DNA from: Brevinematales bacterium
GTDB lineage: Bacteria; Spirochaetota; Brevinematia; Brevinematales; Thermospiraceae
Direction: 5' to 3'
DNA: 51,057 nt
NCBI GenBank assembly: GCA_013177995.1
Contig: JABLXN010000025.1
Location: 1-51,057 of the forward strand
Positions 1-8,500 of this stretch are shown in pieces. Both the position numbers and the translations under genes were made by a program. Position 1 is the stretch's first letter. Every line of letters starts with the position of its first letter. Below the pieces are notes generated by a model. That model saw nothing but the letters and a program-made list of their open reading frames with translations, had not been told where the DNA came from and ran no database searches.

Positions 1-53
1 TTAGGGGATAGTTTTAGAGGTTATTGGGTATTGAGTTAGTGGATGATATTTTT

Positions 54-94
54 GTAACTTTACGAACTTTATGAACTTTATAAACTTTACAAAC
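54..94. repeat. 9-bp tandem repeat (AACTTTAYR)
   Basis: The core AACTTTA recurs at 56, 65, 74 and 83 with an exact 9-bp period. The same repeat, read as RTAAAGTTY, flanks two of the 202-bp mobile elements (around 140-158 and 362-374, and around 14462-14475 and 14677-14687). It therefore exists at several loci and served as an insertion target. No gene is seen in positions 1-158. Confidence 0.75.
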
Positions 95-158
95 GGATGT
101 GTTTTAGCCGCCAATGGTGGGATTTGTAACAGTTATCAAGTTGAAAGTTATAAAGTTT

Positions 159-361
159 GAGACCCTTGCACGGATGTTTTCTTTGCCTGTCTGGGTCAGG
201 GGCTATGCCCCTGAAACCCCGATTTTTCTGTTTACAAGGGCCGTTTTGTCTTTTTTATTCAAAAAAATTGGTTTATTTATTACAGCACGGAATATTTTGA
301 TACTAATTTTTGTTTCTTTATTACTTTTTTGAGACCTTTTGCACATTCGTGCAAAGGTCTC
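159..361 (+). mobile_element. 202-bp MITE-like element, copy A
   Basis: It starts GAGACCCTTGCACGGATG and ends with a palindrome (331-361) whose last half is the inverted copy of that start. A central CAGGGGC/GCCCCTG hairpin is present, with one base changed in the loop. The exact 5-bp direct repeat AGTTT lies on both sides (154-158 and 362-366), so this is a target-site duplication. An open frame runs through it, but it shifts between copies and is not treated as a gene. Confidence 0.9.
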
Positions 362-422
362 AGTTTGTAAAGTTGGGAGATCAGCAAGATGGTGAGGGGA
401 TATTGTTGTGGTCCTGGTGGAG

Positions 423-520
423 GGCTATTTCCTTGTTTCAGCTAACGAGGGGGCTTTGCTGAGACAGGGGAATAGCCGGGGGTGGGAATCGTATTTTTTC
501 GCTGAAACAGGGTGATAGCC
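423..520. repeat. Second hairpin repeat family, copy 1 plus an extra arm
   Basis: Arms 423-442 and 458-477 are inverted copies of each other (17 of 20 positions; all three differences keep G-U pairing). The arm has the form GGCTATTNCCYTGTTTCAGC. A further right arm lies at 501-520, and weaker fragments follow to about 600. The same hairpin recurs at 14213-14265 and, spread out, at 23239-23454. It resembles REP/BIME-type intergenic repeats. No protein gene is seen between 362 and 631. Confidence 0.75.
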
Positions 521-598
521 CTGGCCTTTGTGTCCCGGGCAATAGCCTTCTGTGGTTGAACCATCCCCATAGCTTTGTTCCTGTGGTGGAGCCATATC

Positions 599-618
599 TA
601 AAAAGCCCCTATGGGGAA
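599..618 (-). terminator. Possible terminator after the DUF4956 gene
   Basis: Read on the minus strand, a short CCCC-ATA-GGGG hairpin is followed by CTTTTT, 15 nt past the stop codon of the DUF4956 gene. The stem is only 4 bp, so the call is weak. Confidence 0.4.
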
Positions 619-631
619 ACAAGAAGCTCTC

Positions 632-1357
632 TCATGGTTTTCCTTTGATGAGAACAGAGGCCTGAGAATCACCGAAGGCAGCGAGGAGACTCTCATACAC
701 CTCTTTGAGAACGGTGCCATTTTCCACAAAGATCTGGTATTCCACGAGCCAGAACTTTTCATTTTTGCCCTTTCGATCATCCTTTTTGAAGGAGGCTTCC
801 ACCACAAGGAGACGATAAAGAATCCCCTTTTGCTGGAATAAGACCTCACACTGGTTTTTGATGTATTCATAGGGGAGATCAGCCTCCACCTGTACCACGA
901 CCTCTTCCATTCTCTCCCGGGCATGGACAATACGGGAGAAAACATAGGTTCCAAAGGAGATCACCACAAAGGTAACCACAGCTAAAAGATAGGCATTGAC
1001 ACCGAATAACACACCATTGACCACCCCAAAAAGGATGAAGGTGACATCGGAGAGATCTACATTGAACGATCGAAAGCGAACAATAGACAGCACGCCAAAA
1101 ATCCCAAAAAAGGCAGCCACCTGACCACCAGGCATTTTCATGAGAACGGTCATCAGTACAGAGAGGACAGGAATTGTCAGGGCAAGAGAAGAAGACATAG
1201 GCCGACGCAAAACAAGTTTATACACCCAGAAAATCAAAAAACCAGAAAACATGGAAAGCACAATATTCACCATCGCGGAAAGAGATTGCAGCTGTTGGCC
1301 GTGACCAATCCCATCAACAGTGAGAAGTCTCAAAAAAGACTCAAGAACTCCATTCAT
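632..1357 (-). CDS. DUF4956 family membrane protein
   Basis: This 241-residue protein has an N-terminal half with about four hydrophobic segments (roughly residues 25-50, 58-75, 80-95 and 105-140). A soluble tail with an alternating alpha/beta look follows (about 150-241). The segment FGIFGVLSIVRFRSF, just before a hydrophobic hairpin, is typical of the DUF4956 family. An AAAGGAG ribosome site lies 9 nt upstream of the ATG. In many bacteria DUF4956 genes sit beside CotH-kinase and VTC-domain (polyphosphate polymerase-like) genes. Here the CotH gene is immediately upstream (46-nt gap, same strand), but no VTC gene is present. The molecular function is unknown. It probably works with the neighbouring CotH lipoprotein at the envelope, which is inference from context. 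Confidence 0.82.
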   Translation of the reverse strand: MNGVLESFLRLLTVDGIGHGQQLQSLSAMVNIVLSMFSGFLIFWVYKLVLRRPMSSSLALTIPVLSVLMTVLMKMPGGQVAAFFGIFGVLSIVRFRSFNVDLSDVTFILFGVVNGVLFGVNAYLLAVVTFVVISFGTYVFSRIVHARERMEEVVVQVEADLPYEYIKNQCEVLFQQKGILYRLLVVEASFKKDDRKGKNEKFWLVEYQIFVENGTVLKEVYESLLAAFGDSQASVLIKGKP

Positions 1358-1403
1358 ATCATCAAACTCCTTTCACCACACTTTGTTGGAAGCAAAATTT
1401 TCT

Positions 1404-3434
1404 TCATGGGACAATAACATAGCTATTCAGATAATCAATTGTCCTTTGTCTGGGATTATGAGGATCGGCATACCACTGTCCTCCCCATTCTGTTCCATCA
1501 GAGAGACAGAACTTGTACTCATACGTTCCAGGAGAAAGAGAAGTAGTGAGTTCATACCATGAACCGGTCCAACTCATACGATAGGCGGCATTGGTTTGCC
1601 AGCCATTGAAGCTTCCTCTCACATACATGTTGGTAGGACCACTTATCCCGGAGGGTTTGAATCTGAAAGTCACTGTATTCCCTACCACCAGAGGACTCAC
1701 GACACTGTTATCATAAAAACGCACTAAAGAAGAAACCTCTTCGTTTGTGCTGTTATCTGAGAGCGTACACACCGCCTTGATTTGATACATACCTGGTTCA
1801 GGAAACCCAACAGAAAACAAAAAGGATGAGGCCTTGTCAGTGGTACTTCCTATGGGCGTCTCCTGGAAACTGTACACCGAATCCCATCTCACTAAAAAGT
1901 AAGATACACTCTGCACCGAAGAGATATCTCCCTCGAGACGAAGTGTCAGTGTTGAACTTGCGGTAGAGACATGGTCGCTATAGTTTTCTACGGGAGAAAC
2001 AAAAACAACCCTTCTTGCTGTTCCTATCTCAAAGTCTGAAGGATTTTGTCCCAATTGAGAGGCTACATTGGACGTTCTTCCATAAAAGAAGTTTTTCACT
2101 CTCATGTCTTCATTCATTCCCCAGGCAACAGCCCCAAAGGCGGTTTTTGCCCTCTCATAACGCGTTTTGAAAACGCTATACCGGTAGAGAGGACGAGATG
2201 GTGACATGAATTCAAGGAGGTACTGCCTATAGGTGTTGGAGTATGCCGGGATAGCAAGAATTTTTGTGACCAGGGGAGCCCCTTTCCCGTGCATATTCCA
2301 CCAGCTAAACACGCTTAGCTCCTGCATATTGGTGGGATACCATCCCCTTCCCAGTCCATGGTCATAATCATAGGGTACAAAACGAATGAGGCCATCATTG
2401 CCAAAGTAGAGATAGTAGTTGTTTCCAAGGGCCCAGTAGTCATCAGGATTACCCAGCAGTTGGTTTACCGCCAAAAACCGCAAGAACCTGTCCACATCAA
2501 ATCGAGCCTCTAAATACTGTTTGAGAGCCTCTCCACTGAGACTATTGAGTTTCTGAATAAACTCCTTGAGATCACTGTAGTTATCTCCTGCAGGGAGATT
2601 GTTCTCTCTATCATAGGTGGGGTTATACCCTGTTTTCCAGTCTCTTGTCCCGATAGCCAAGGGATTGACTATACTTTCATTTTCTAACGTGGCGGGACCA
2701 TCCATTTGCCAGAGACATTTGTAGATATTCCCATCATTGGCCTGTTTTCCTAATCTCTTGGTGAAAAACTGCTTGTCCACAGGTTCAATAGCCGTGTACA
2801 CCCCACAGTCATACCTCACCCCATCAATCACCAAGATAAGATGCACAAGCCCTGTTCGGGGAGCAAAAACACCAGCGTCATTCAAAAGACTGTAGGAATA
2901 ATGTTCCACGATATGGGTGGGATCATCAGCAGGCCATTTGAGGTTAAGGGCATCCACATCGACGAACTTTTGTTTGCTGAGTTTTTCGTACTCGGGACTT
3001 CCCGGGGCATAGGAAAACGTCTCATCAAACTTCACCTTGAGATGAGCCCGATTGATTACACTTCCCCCACTGAGGGTAAAATTTCTCCTCGTGGTATTCC
3101 CACGTGTGCGTACTCCCACCGTTTCTATCACCGTATTACCAGCCGGTCCCTCATAACGGAAGGTGGCTGGAACGTAATCCCCTCCTGTTCCCTGACCGGA
3201 AGCGGTATCATAGCGGTGATCCGTATTGTAACAGAGCCTATCCCAGGCCTCCTGAGTAAAAACAATCTCAATCTTTTGGTAGGTGCTTTCTGAGAAGAAA
3301 GCCTGAAATGAGGCAGAAAATCCCTGACTATCATCCTTTTGGGCATCACTATATCGTGCTCTATCTCCCTGAAGGGTACAGGAGAATACTCCCACCACTA
3401 CGGCAACACAGAGAAAACCTCTCATCCATCTCAT
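1404..3434 (-). CDS. CotH kinase-family lipoprotein with C-terminal CBM48-like domain
   Basis: This is a 676-residue exported lipoprotein. The signal peptide ends in the lipobox-like VFSC (Cys about residue 19). Residues about 50-400 match the CotH protein-kinase-like family: an early beta-rich part with VRTRGNTTRRNF, then the core NNYYLYFGNDGLIRFVPYD leading into YDHGLG, where the acidic residues are metal or ATP ligands in characterised CotH kinases. Residues about 475-580 look like Ig-like beta-sandwich. The last 90 residues (VRGSFNGWQ, then EYKFCLSDG) look like a glycogen-binding E-set/CBM48 domain, so the protein may touch a surface polysaccharide. An AAGGAG site precedes the ATG. It lies upstream of the DUF4956 gene and downstream of two barrel proteins, separated from them by a mobile element. 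Kinase activity is not proven for this branch. Confidence 0.85.
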   Translation of the reverse strand: MRWMRGFLCVAVVVGVFSCTLQGDRARYSDAQKDDSQGFSASFQAFFSESTYQKIEIVFTQEAWDRLCYNTDHRYDTASGQGTGGDYVPATFRYEGPAGNTVIETVGVRTRGNTTRRNFTLSGGSVINRAHLKVKFDETFSYAPGSPEYEKLSKQKFVDVDALNLKWPADDPTHIVEHYSYSLLNDAGVFAPRTGLVHLILVIDGVRYDCGVYTAIEPVDKQFFTKRLGKQANDGNIYKCLWQMDGPATLENESIVNPLAIGTRDWKTGYNPTYDRENNLPAGDNYSDLKEFIQKLNSLSGEALKQYLEARFDVDRFLRFLAVNQLLGNPDDYWALGNNYYLYFGNDGLIRFVPYDYDHGLGRGWYPTNMQELSVFSWWNMHGKGAPLVTKILAIPAYSNTYRQYLLEFMSPSRPLYRYSVFKTRYERAKTAFGAVAWGMNEDMRVKNFFYGRTSNVASQLGQNPSDFEIGTARRVVFVSPVENYSDHVSTASSTLTLRLEGDISSVQSVSYFLVRWDSVYSFQETPIGSTTDKASSFLFSVGFPEPGMYQIKAVCTLSDNSTNEEVSSLVRFYDNSVVSPLVVGNTVTFRFKPSGISGPTNMYVRGSFNGWQTNAAYRMSWTGSWYELTTSLSPGTYEYKFCLSDGTEWGGQWYADPHNPRQRTIDYLNSYVIVP

Positions 3435-3495
3435 TGTTTGCTCCTTACCTAAAATATACGAAAAAAATCCTGATGAGTGAAATGATTAATGATTT

Positions 3496-3699
3496 GAGAC
3501 CCTTGCTCGAGTATATTCTTCCCCTGTCTCGGTCAGGGGCTACGCCCCTGAAACCCCGCTTTTTCTGTTTACAAGGGCATATTTGTCTTTTTTATTCAAA
3601 AAGAGAGGATTTTTTATTATGATAAAAGATATTTTTATGCTATTTCTCTTTTTTTTTATAACTTTTTTTGAGACCTTTGCACATTCGTGCAAAGGTCTC
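3496..3699 (+). mobile_element. 202-bp MITE-like element, copy B
   Basis: It begins GAGACCCTTGC, carries the CAGGGGCTACGCCCCTG hairpin and ends in the 30-bp palindrome (3670-3699). The exact direct repeat GATTT flanks it (3491-3495 and 3700-3704). It sits between two minus-strand genes, splitting what may once have been one transcription unit. Bases 7-13 of its left end are slightly decayed. Confidence 0.9.
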
Positions 3700-3727
3700 G
3701 ATTTTTGAGAGAATTATTTCAAAACCT

Positions 3728-4726
3728 CTACCATTCAAACAGAATCTTGGCCCCAATCTCGTGTGGCATGAGGGAGGGTTCATTGATCCAGATACGGTCC
3801 AGAACATACCAGGGCCACTCATACCAGAAACGAATCTCCCATTTCTTCCCCACCACCCTTGCCTCTAAACGAGAAGAGAGAAAGTGGAGTTGATCATACG
3901 CCATTGAGGGATCATCCACAGGTACTTTGACATCAAACTGGTGACGTAGTACCTTGACGACAGGCACGAAGACCTTCCATGCGGTATATCGTATTTCGAG
4001 ATCACTATCCGTACGGAAGCGATGAACCAGCGAATTGTAGGTATAGCGAAATTCGCTTTCTACCTTTCCTCTCCAGAGGTTTTTCTCCTTCTCTGAGAGG
4101 AAACGTCTCCAGAAAGCCAAGGTTGTTTTGTGATCTAAGATGAAACCTGTATTTCCTTCTATCCTGTTGGATTCCATAATGTCGTAGCCCACAAAAAGAG
4201 AGGCTGCTATATCAAGACCCTGTCTTTTCTTCTCATCAACGAAGGAAAGACTTCCTTCAGGCATGGTTCCTACGGCTAAAAGAGTATGGGAAGAAGCCAT
4301 ATCCTTGTCTGGATATACCAGAGTCCCTTTGGCATTGTACTTGTCATAATCTCTGATTGCCACTGGTAAGAAGAAAGAAAAATCTCCGCTCAGGAATTTT
4401 CCTTTTCCAGCAAGACCGAAAGCGCACTCCATTTTCTGCCAGTTGTAAAAGAAAACCCCTTTGTCGGAGGTATCCCATTGCCATTCTCCCGCTACTTTCC
4501 CGTAGATGCCACCAAGAAGAGAGGTTTTCTTTCCCCAGAAAAACACTCCTCCCTCTATGTTTGCCTCTATCTCGGGATAGTTTCTTGCAAGAGATATCTG
4601 CGAAGAGTCGTTGGTAGAAAAAACACTACCTGTTTTCCACCCTACCTCTCCCTTCAGCTCAAAAGCGCGGGTATAGGCCATCCCCGCACTGAGAAAAATC
4701 CCCACGATGACGGTCCACCTTTTCAC
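3728..4726 (-). CDS. Putative outer-membrane beta-barrel protein
   Basis: This 332-residue protein starts with a signal peptide (charged MKR, then a hydrophobic stretch ending near AYTRA). The rest alternates short amphipathic strands rich in Tyr, Trp and Phe with turns. It ends ...KILFEW, an aromatic C-terminal residue as expected for BAM-dependent barrels. I do not recognise a specific family. The start is a GTG at 4724-4726 with AAGGAG 7 nt upstream; a nearby ATG at 4730 is out of frame. It lies 22 nt behind another barrel-like gene and is probably co-transcribed with it from the promoter at 5436-5464. A surface or periplasmic-facing role is inferred; no substrate can be named. Confidence 0.7.
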   Translation of the reverse strand: MKRWTVIVGIFLSAGMAYTRAFELKGEVGWKTGSVFSTNDSSQISLARNYPEIEANIEGGVFFWGKKTSLLGGIYGKVAGEWQWDTSDKGVFFYNWQKMECAFGLAGKGKFLSGDFSFFLPVAIRDYDKYNAKGTLVYPDKDMASSHTLLAVGTMPEGSLSFVDEKKRQGLDIAASLFVGYDIMESNRIEGNTGFILDHKTTLAFWRRFLSEKEKNLWRGKVESEFRYTYNSLVHRFRTDSDLEIRYTAWKVFVPVVKVLRHQFDVKVPVDDPSMAYDQLHFLSSRLEARVVGKKWEIRFWYEWPWYVLDRIWINEPSLMPHEIGAKILFEW

Positions 4727-4748
4727 TCATATCTCCTTGAGACACGTA

Positions 4749-5390
4749 TTAGAAGTATATACTCACTCCTGCTCTGAAGCCAACCTGCCACCAGAGAATC
4801 ATATTGAGCCATACGGGTGGTTTTTCTGAAAAGTTCTTAAAAGCCCCATAGTCCCCAAAAACCATGGTGGTATCGGCGGCGATATCAAAACCTACAAACT
4901 GGTTGATGGGAAGGCGAAAACCAGTGGCGGCCTTTGCCGTAAAAGCAGGATCGCTGAATACCATATTCATGGCGTCAAGGAGTTCTTTATCTCCAAAGGC
5001 TGAGATGAAGGAGATGCCTGCTCCCACACTTCCATACAAACCCTTGCCACCAAATACCACCTTGCCAAGAACGGGTATCTGGACAATCCCTACACTCTTG
5101 CTCTGCCCTGTGGTTGGGTCCTTGCCAGAGGCGGTGAGAAGTGGTTGCCAGGATACCTCAAGCCCAAACTGGGTTTTCTCTATACTTCCCCAGAGAACCT
5201 CTACGCCAAAGGAGAATCCTCCCCCGGCAATCGAGGCATCCGCATTGGTTGGGGTATCGAGTTCTGAGACAAAAAGTTGTCCCAGTACCCAGTTATTGTA
5301 TCCACCGTAGATACTCACCATACCCATATTGGCTGCCCAGAGTGAGACCACCATACACATCCCACTGATAACGAGAAACCTTTTCTTCAT
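4749..5390 (-). CDS. Putative small outer-membrane beta-barrel protein
   Basis: The protein has 213 residues with a signal peptide (MKKRFLVISGM, cleavage near LWAAN). Gly- and aromatic-rich alternating strands such as GGGFSFGVEVLWG and GLYGSVGAGISF follow, and the C-terminus is SIYF with a terminal Phe. This is the pattern of a small outer-membrane barrel of roughly eight strands. No family name is recognised. AAGGAGG precedes the ATG, and a near-perfect sigma-70 promoter lies upstream. It is the first gene of the minus-strand envelope cluster. Confidence 0.72.
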   Translation of the reverse strand: MKKRFLVISGMCMVVSLWAANMGMVSIYGGYNNWVLGQLFVSELDTPTNADASIAGGGFSFGVEVLWGSIEKTQFGLEVSWQPLLTASGKDPTTGQSKSVGIVQIPVLGKVVFGGKGLYGSVGAGISFISAFGDKELLDAMNMVFSDPAFTAKAATGFRLPINQFVGFDIAADTTMVFGDYGAFKNFSEKPPVWLNMILWWQVGFRAGVSIYF

Positions 5391-5435
5391 AGAGCCCTCC
5401 TTTTCAAAATTTTCTCTTTTTCATTTCTCTTTACT

Positions 5436-5464
5436 ATCATATCATCATCTTGTTTTTTTGTCAA
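5436..5464 (-). promoter_or_regulatory. Consensus sigma-70 promoter for the barrel-protein genes
   Basis: On the minus strand TTGACA (5459-5464) is followed after 17 nt by TATGAT (5436-5441), some 45 nt upstream of the start codon at 5390. Confidence 0.8.
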
Positions 5465-5501
5465 GCGAGAAGCCTTTTCTTGAGAGAAAATTTTCCATTT
5501 T

Positions 5502-5531
5502 GAGCCCCTTGCACATTCGTGCAAAGGTCTC
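5502..5531. repeat. Solo 30-bp palindrome related to the MITE ends
   Basis: The left half reads GAGCCCCTTGCAC and the right half GTGCAAAGGTCTC, joined by ATTC. The left half has CCC like the 5' end of the 202-bp element rather than CTT like its 3' palindrome. This suggests an internally deleted element in which two ends were joined. ATTTT lies directly left, and ATTTT lies one base to the right. It sits 5 nt past the stop codon of the kinase gene. Confidence 0.65.
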
Positions 5532-5536
5532 TATTT

Positions 5537-8500
5537 TTATATTTTTCGTACAAGGACAAAGGTTACATCATCTTTTACCTCACATTGTTTGATAAACTCT
5601 GTGATTTTTTCCTGGATAACAGTGAGGCTCTCCTTCCCCCATTTCTGAAGAATCTCCTTGGCTTTGTCTCCTACCATTTCTCCGTCAAGACGAGCTTCGG
5701 TCAGCCCGTCGGTGTAGAGACATATGATATCACCCGATTCAACCAGAAACTCTTTATTACTTTCCTGACGACCGAGAGAGTCCTCTATGCCTAACCAGAG
5801 TCCATCCGTTGAGAAAACCTCTACCAGCTGTGTTCTCTGCCGGAACACCCAGATATCCTGGTGTTGTCCTCCATACACAACCTTTCCATTCTCCCACATC
5901 TGAAGAGCGGTAATGGTGACATACTTGAAATCCTCAACAAAAATATTTCCAATATTGTAGGTGATGGCGAGGTTGGCAAGCCGAAGAATCTCGGTGGGGA
6001 GACGCTGAGGGTTTTCTCTCACAAGAACCTGAAGGGCTGTCTGGGTCATGGCCATGACCTGACCAGAAGCAAACCCATGACCAGAAACATCGCCAATCAT
6101 TACCCAGCCAGGAGAGGTATCTATCACATCGTAGTAATCTCCTCCCACCTCGTCAGCGGTTTTCATAAAACCTACTACCTCATAGCTAACAAGAGAGGGT
6201 TTCTTTGGCAAAAGTCCGATTTGCATGTCTTTGGCAAGGTGCATCTCGGTTTCAAGTCGGGTTGCATCTTTCACTCGACTCAGAAGATCCACATTCTGAA
6301 GGGCAATAGAAGCCTGAGCTAAGAGTATACGGAGGGTGCCTATCCGTTCTCTGGTAAACATACCGGGGCCCATATTATTCTCAAGATAGACAAGACCTAC
6401 CCGGCGGCCTACCCGATACACAGGAACTACCAAAAGAGAGCGTACCATCTGTCTGATAATGTAGGGATCGGTGGCAAAAAGAGACTCTTCCTGGGCGTCT
6501 TCAACCAGCAGTTCCTCATCCTTTTGAAGGGCATACTGAATCACCCTTTGGGGCATATCCGTGTACTCTTCAAAAGCCAGGGATACCACTTCTGCTTCCT
6601 GCTCTGGGTTTTTCACCGCCCTGACGAGAAGCCTGTCCTCCTTCTCATAGAGAAATACTCCTTTTTCAGCTCCAGCATTTTCTACCACCATGGTGAGAAT
6701 ACGTTTCAACAGAGCATCCACTTCTGTCTCTCCCATGAGGGCTTCGCTGGCTTTGACCATGGTGACGAGGTCAACTGTCTGGGTTCCTGTGGCGGTAAGG
6801 GTATGGTGGGTGGTACTGTCTTCTCTTGAGGAAACCTTTGCCAGGAGGACAGGATAGCAAGAACCGAGGTGTCTCACCTTGGCTTCTGCTCCCCAGCGTT
6901 TGTACAGTCGAAAAGCCTGAAGTCTATCCTGTTCGGCAAGAAGCCTCTCACCATGTGATTCCCAGAAATCGGCCCGGCGTTCAAAGGCAATGGCTTCATA
7001 CAATCTGTAGCCGCTTTGATGGGCGGATTCTATGGCTTTCCCATAAAAATGGAGAGCCTTCCATGGTTTTCGCAGAACCAGAGATCTTTCGGCGCGGATG
7101 AGATACCAACCAGGGGTATAGTTTTCTGAAGAAAGTTTTGCCCACAGACGATAGAGATGCTCTGCCCGAGAAAGCCATGAGAGGAATTCTCGTTTGTGTT
7201 TTCCTACCGGGGTTTGGGCCAGTTTTGCAGCGGTAAGTCCCATAAAAAGCACATAGAGAAAATAGGCCGGTGTGGAGCGAGTTGATATGTCATACTCTAC
7301 GGTGGTTTTTCCTATCCGATAGGCCACCTCGTATTTATCAAAAAGATAGGCTAAAATGAGTTTATAGAGTGTCAAGTACCGCAGAGCAAAGAAGTCCTCT
7401 TCCTTTTCATGAATAGGACGAAACTCACTTTCTCGATACCATTCTCCCTCTATACTTGTAGGGTCATCCGAAGGAGTCACAAGGTTATCCACAAATTGAA
7501 GACAAAGCCTTGATACCCTTTCCTGACTGGTTTGCCCCAATCCCTGGATGGTGAGGACATTCTGGCGGATATATTCTTTGCCGAGGGCAAGAGAAGAACT
7601 CACCTGCCACTGATGAAGACTCATCACCATCAGGGCATAGGCGGCATATTCCATATCCCCACGTGAGACGGCGATATCATACACACGGGTAAGCCTCTCT
7701 GGTATCTCATGCTGAGAATGAACCCAGAAGTAAAGAAACGAATAGTAGATAAAATAGTTTCCTGCCATATTTTTTGTATAGCCTAACTTCTCCATAAGGT
7801 AGAGTCCTAAATCTGCCACCATGTTGCCGCGTTTTTTGTCTCCAAGACCGGCAAACACAATTCCGGTGGCAATCAAAAAGAAAGGCGTTTCTGGAAAAAA
7901 ACCCTTAACAAGAGACAACTTTACCCCAAAGAGATTCATATAGACATTCAAAAAGGGAGAGGTAAAAAAGGCTAACGGAGAAAAGGAAAAGAGAAGCCTT
8001 GCCTGTTTAGCGGCAAGAGGGTCCTTATTCACTGGCATTTTTTGAAGTCTTTTTTCAGAGAGGGTGCCTATTGTGAGCCTTATCTCAGCGAGAAGGGGGA
8101 TAGCCTTTGCCAGTAAACCATGCTTTGGTATAGGAAGAGAGAGAAGAGAAGAGAGATGAAAGAACAGGCTGGTGGCCTCTTCATATTTTTCCTGACTACC
8201 TAAGGCTTTCATGAGAAGAATCCAGAGATCAAAGCAGACCAACTCATCATATCCCGCTTCCTTGAGTTTTTGAAGGTTTTTTTCCAAGGTATCATAATGA
8301 GCCGTGTAATAAGAAGCCTCTGCATACGCCTCATAGAACCTCAAGAACCATTCCCTTTTTCCTGTTGTAGCCACAAGAGAACTGACCTGTGAAAGGGTTT
8401 CATACGACGCAGCAAAAGCCCCTGATTGTTTGTTTTGTTCTACCACCCGCATCACAAGGGAGAGGATCATTTCTCCTTCTTCTTCAGGCTGGGCGCATGA

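Noticed and set aside
114-332. Conserved open frame of about 60-70 codons running through the 202-bp elements (also near 23431-23736, 32682-33068 and 50595-50810)
   Set aside because: The frame shifts between copies through small indels, has no consistent start or ribosome site, and runs through the hairpins. Similarity between copies reflects recent spread, not protein selection.
331-361. Terminal 30-bp palindromes as Rho-independent terminators
   Set aside because: In element orientation the T-run precedes the hairpin rather than follows it, and palindromes occur at positions where no gene ends. Incidental termination is not excluded.
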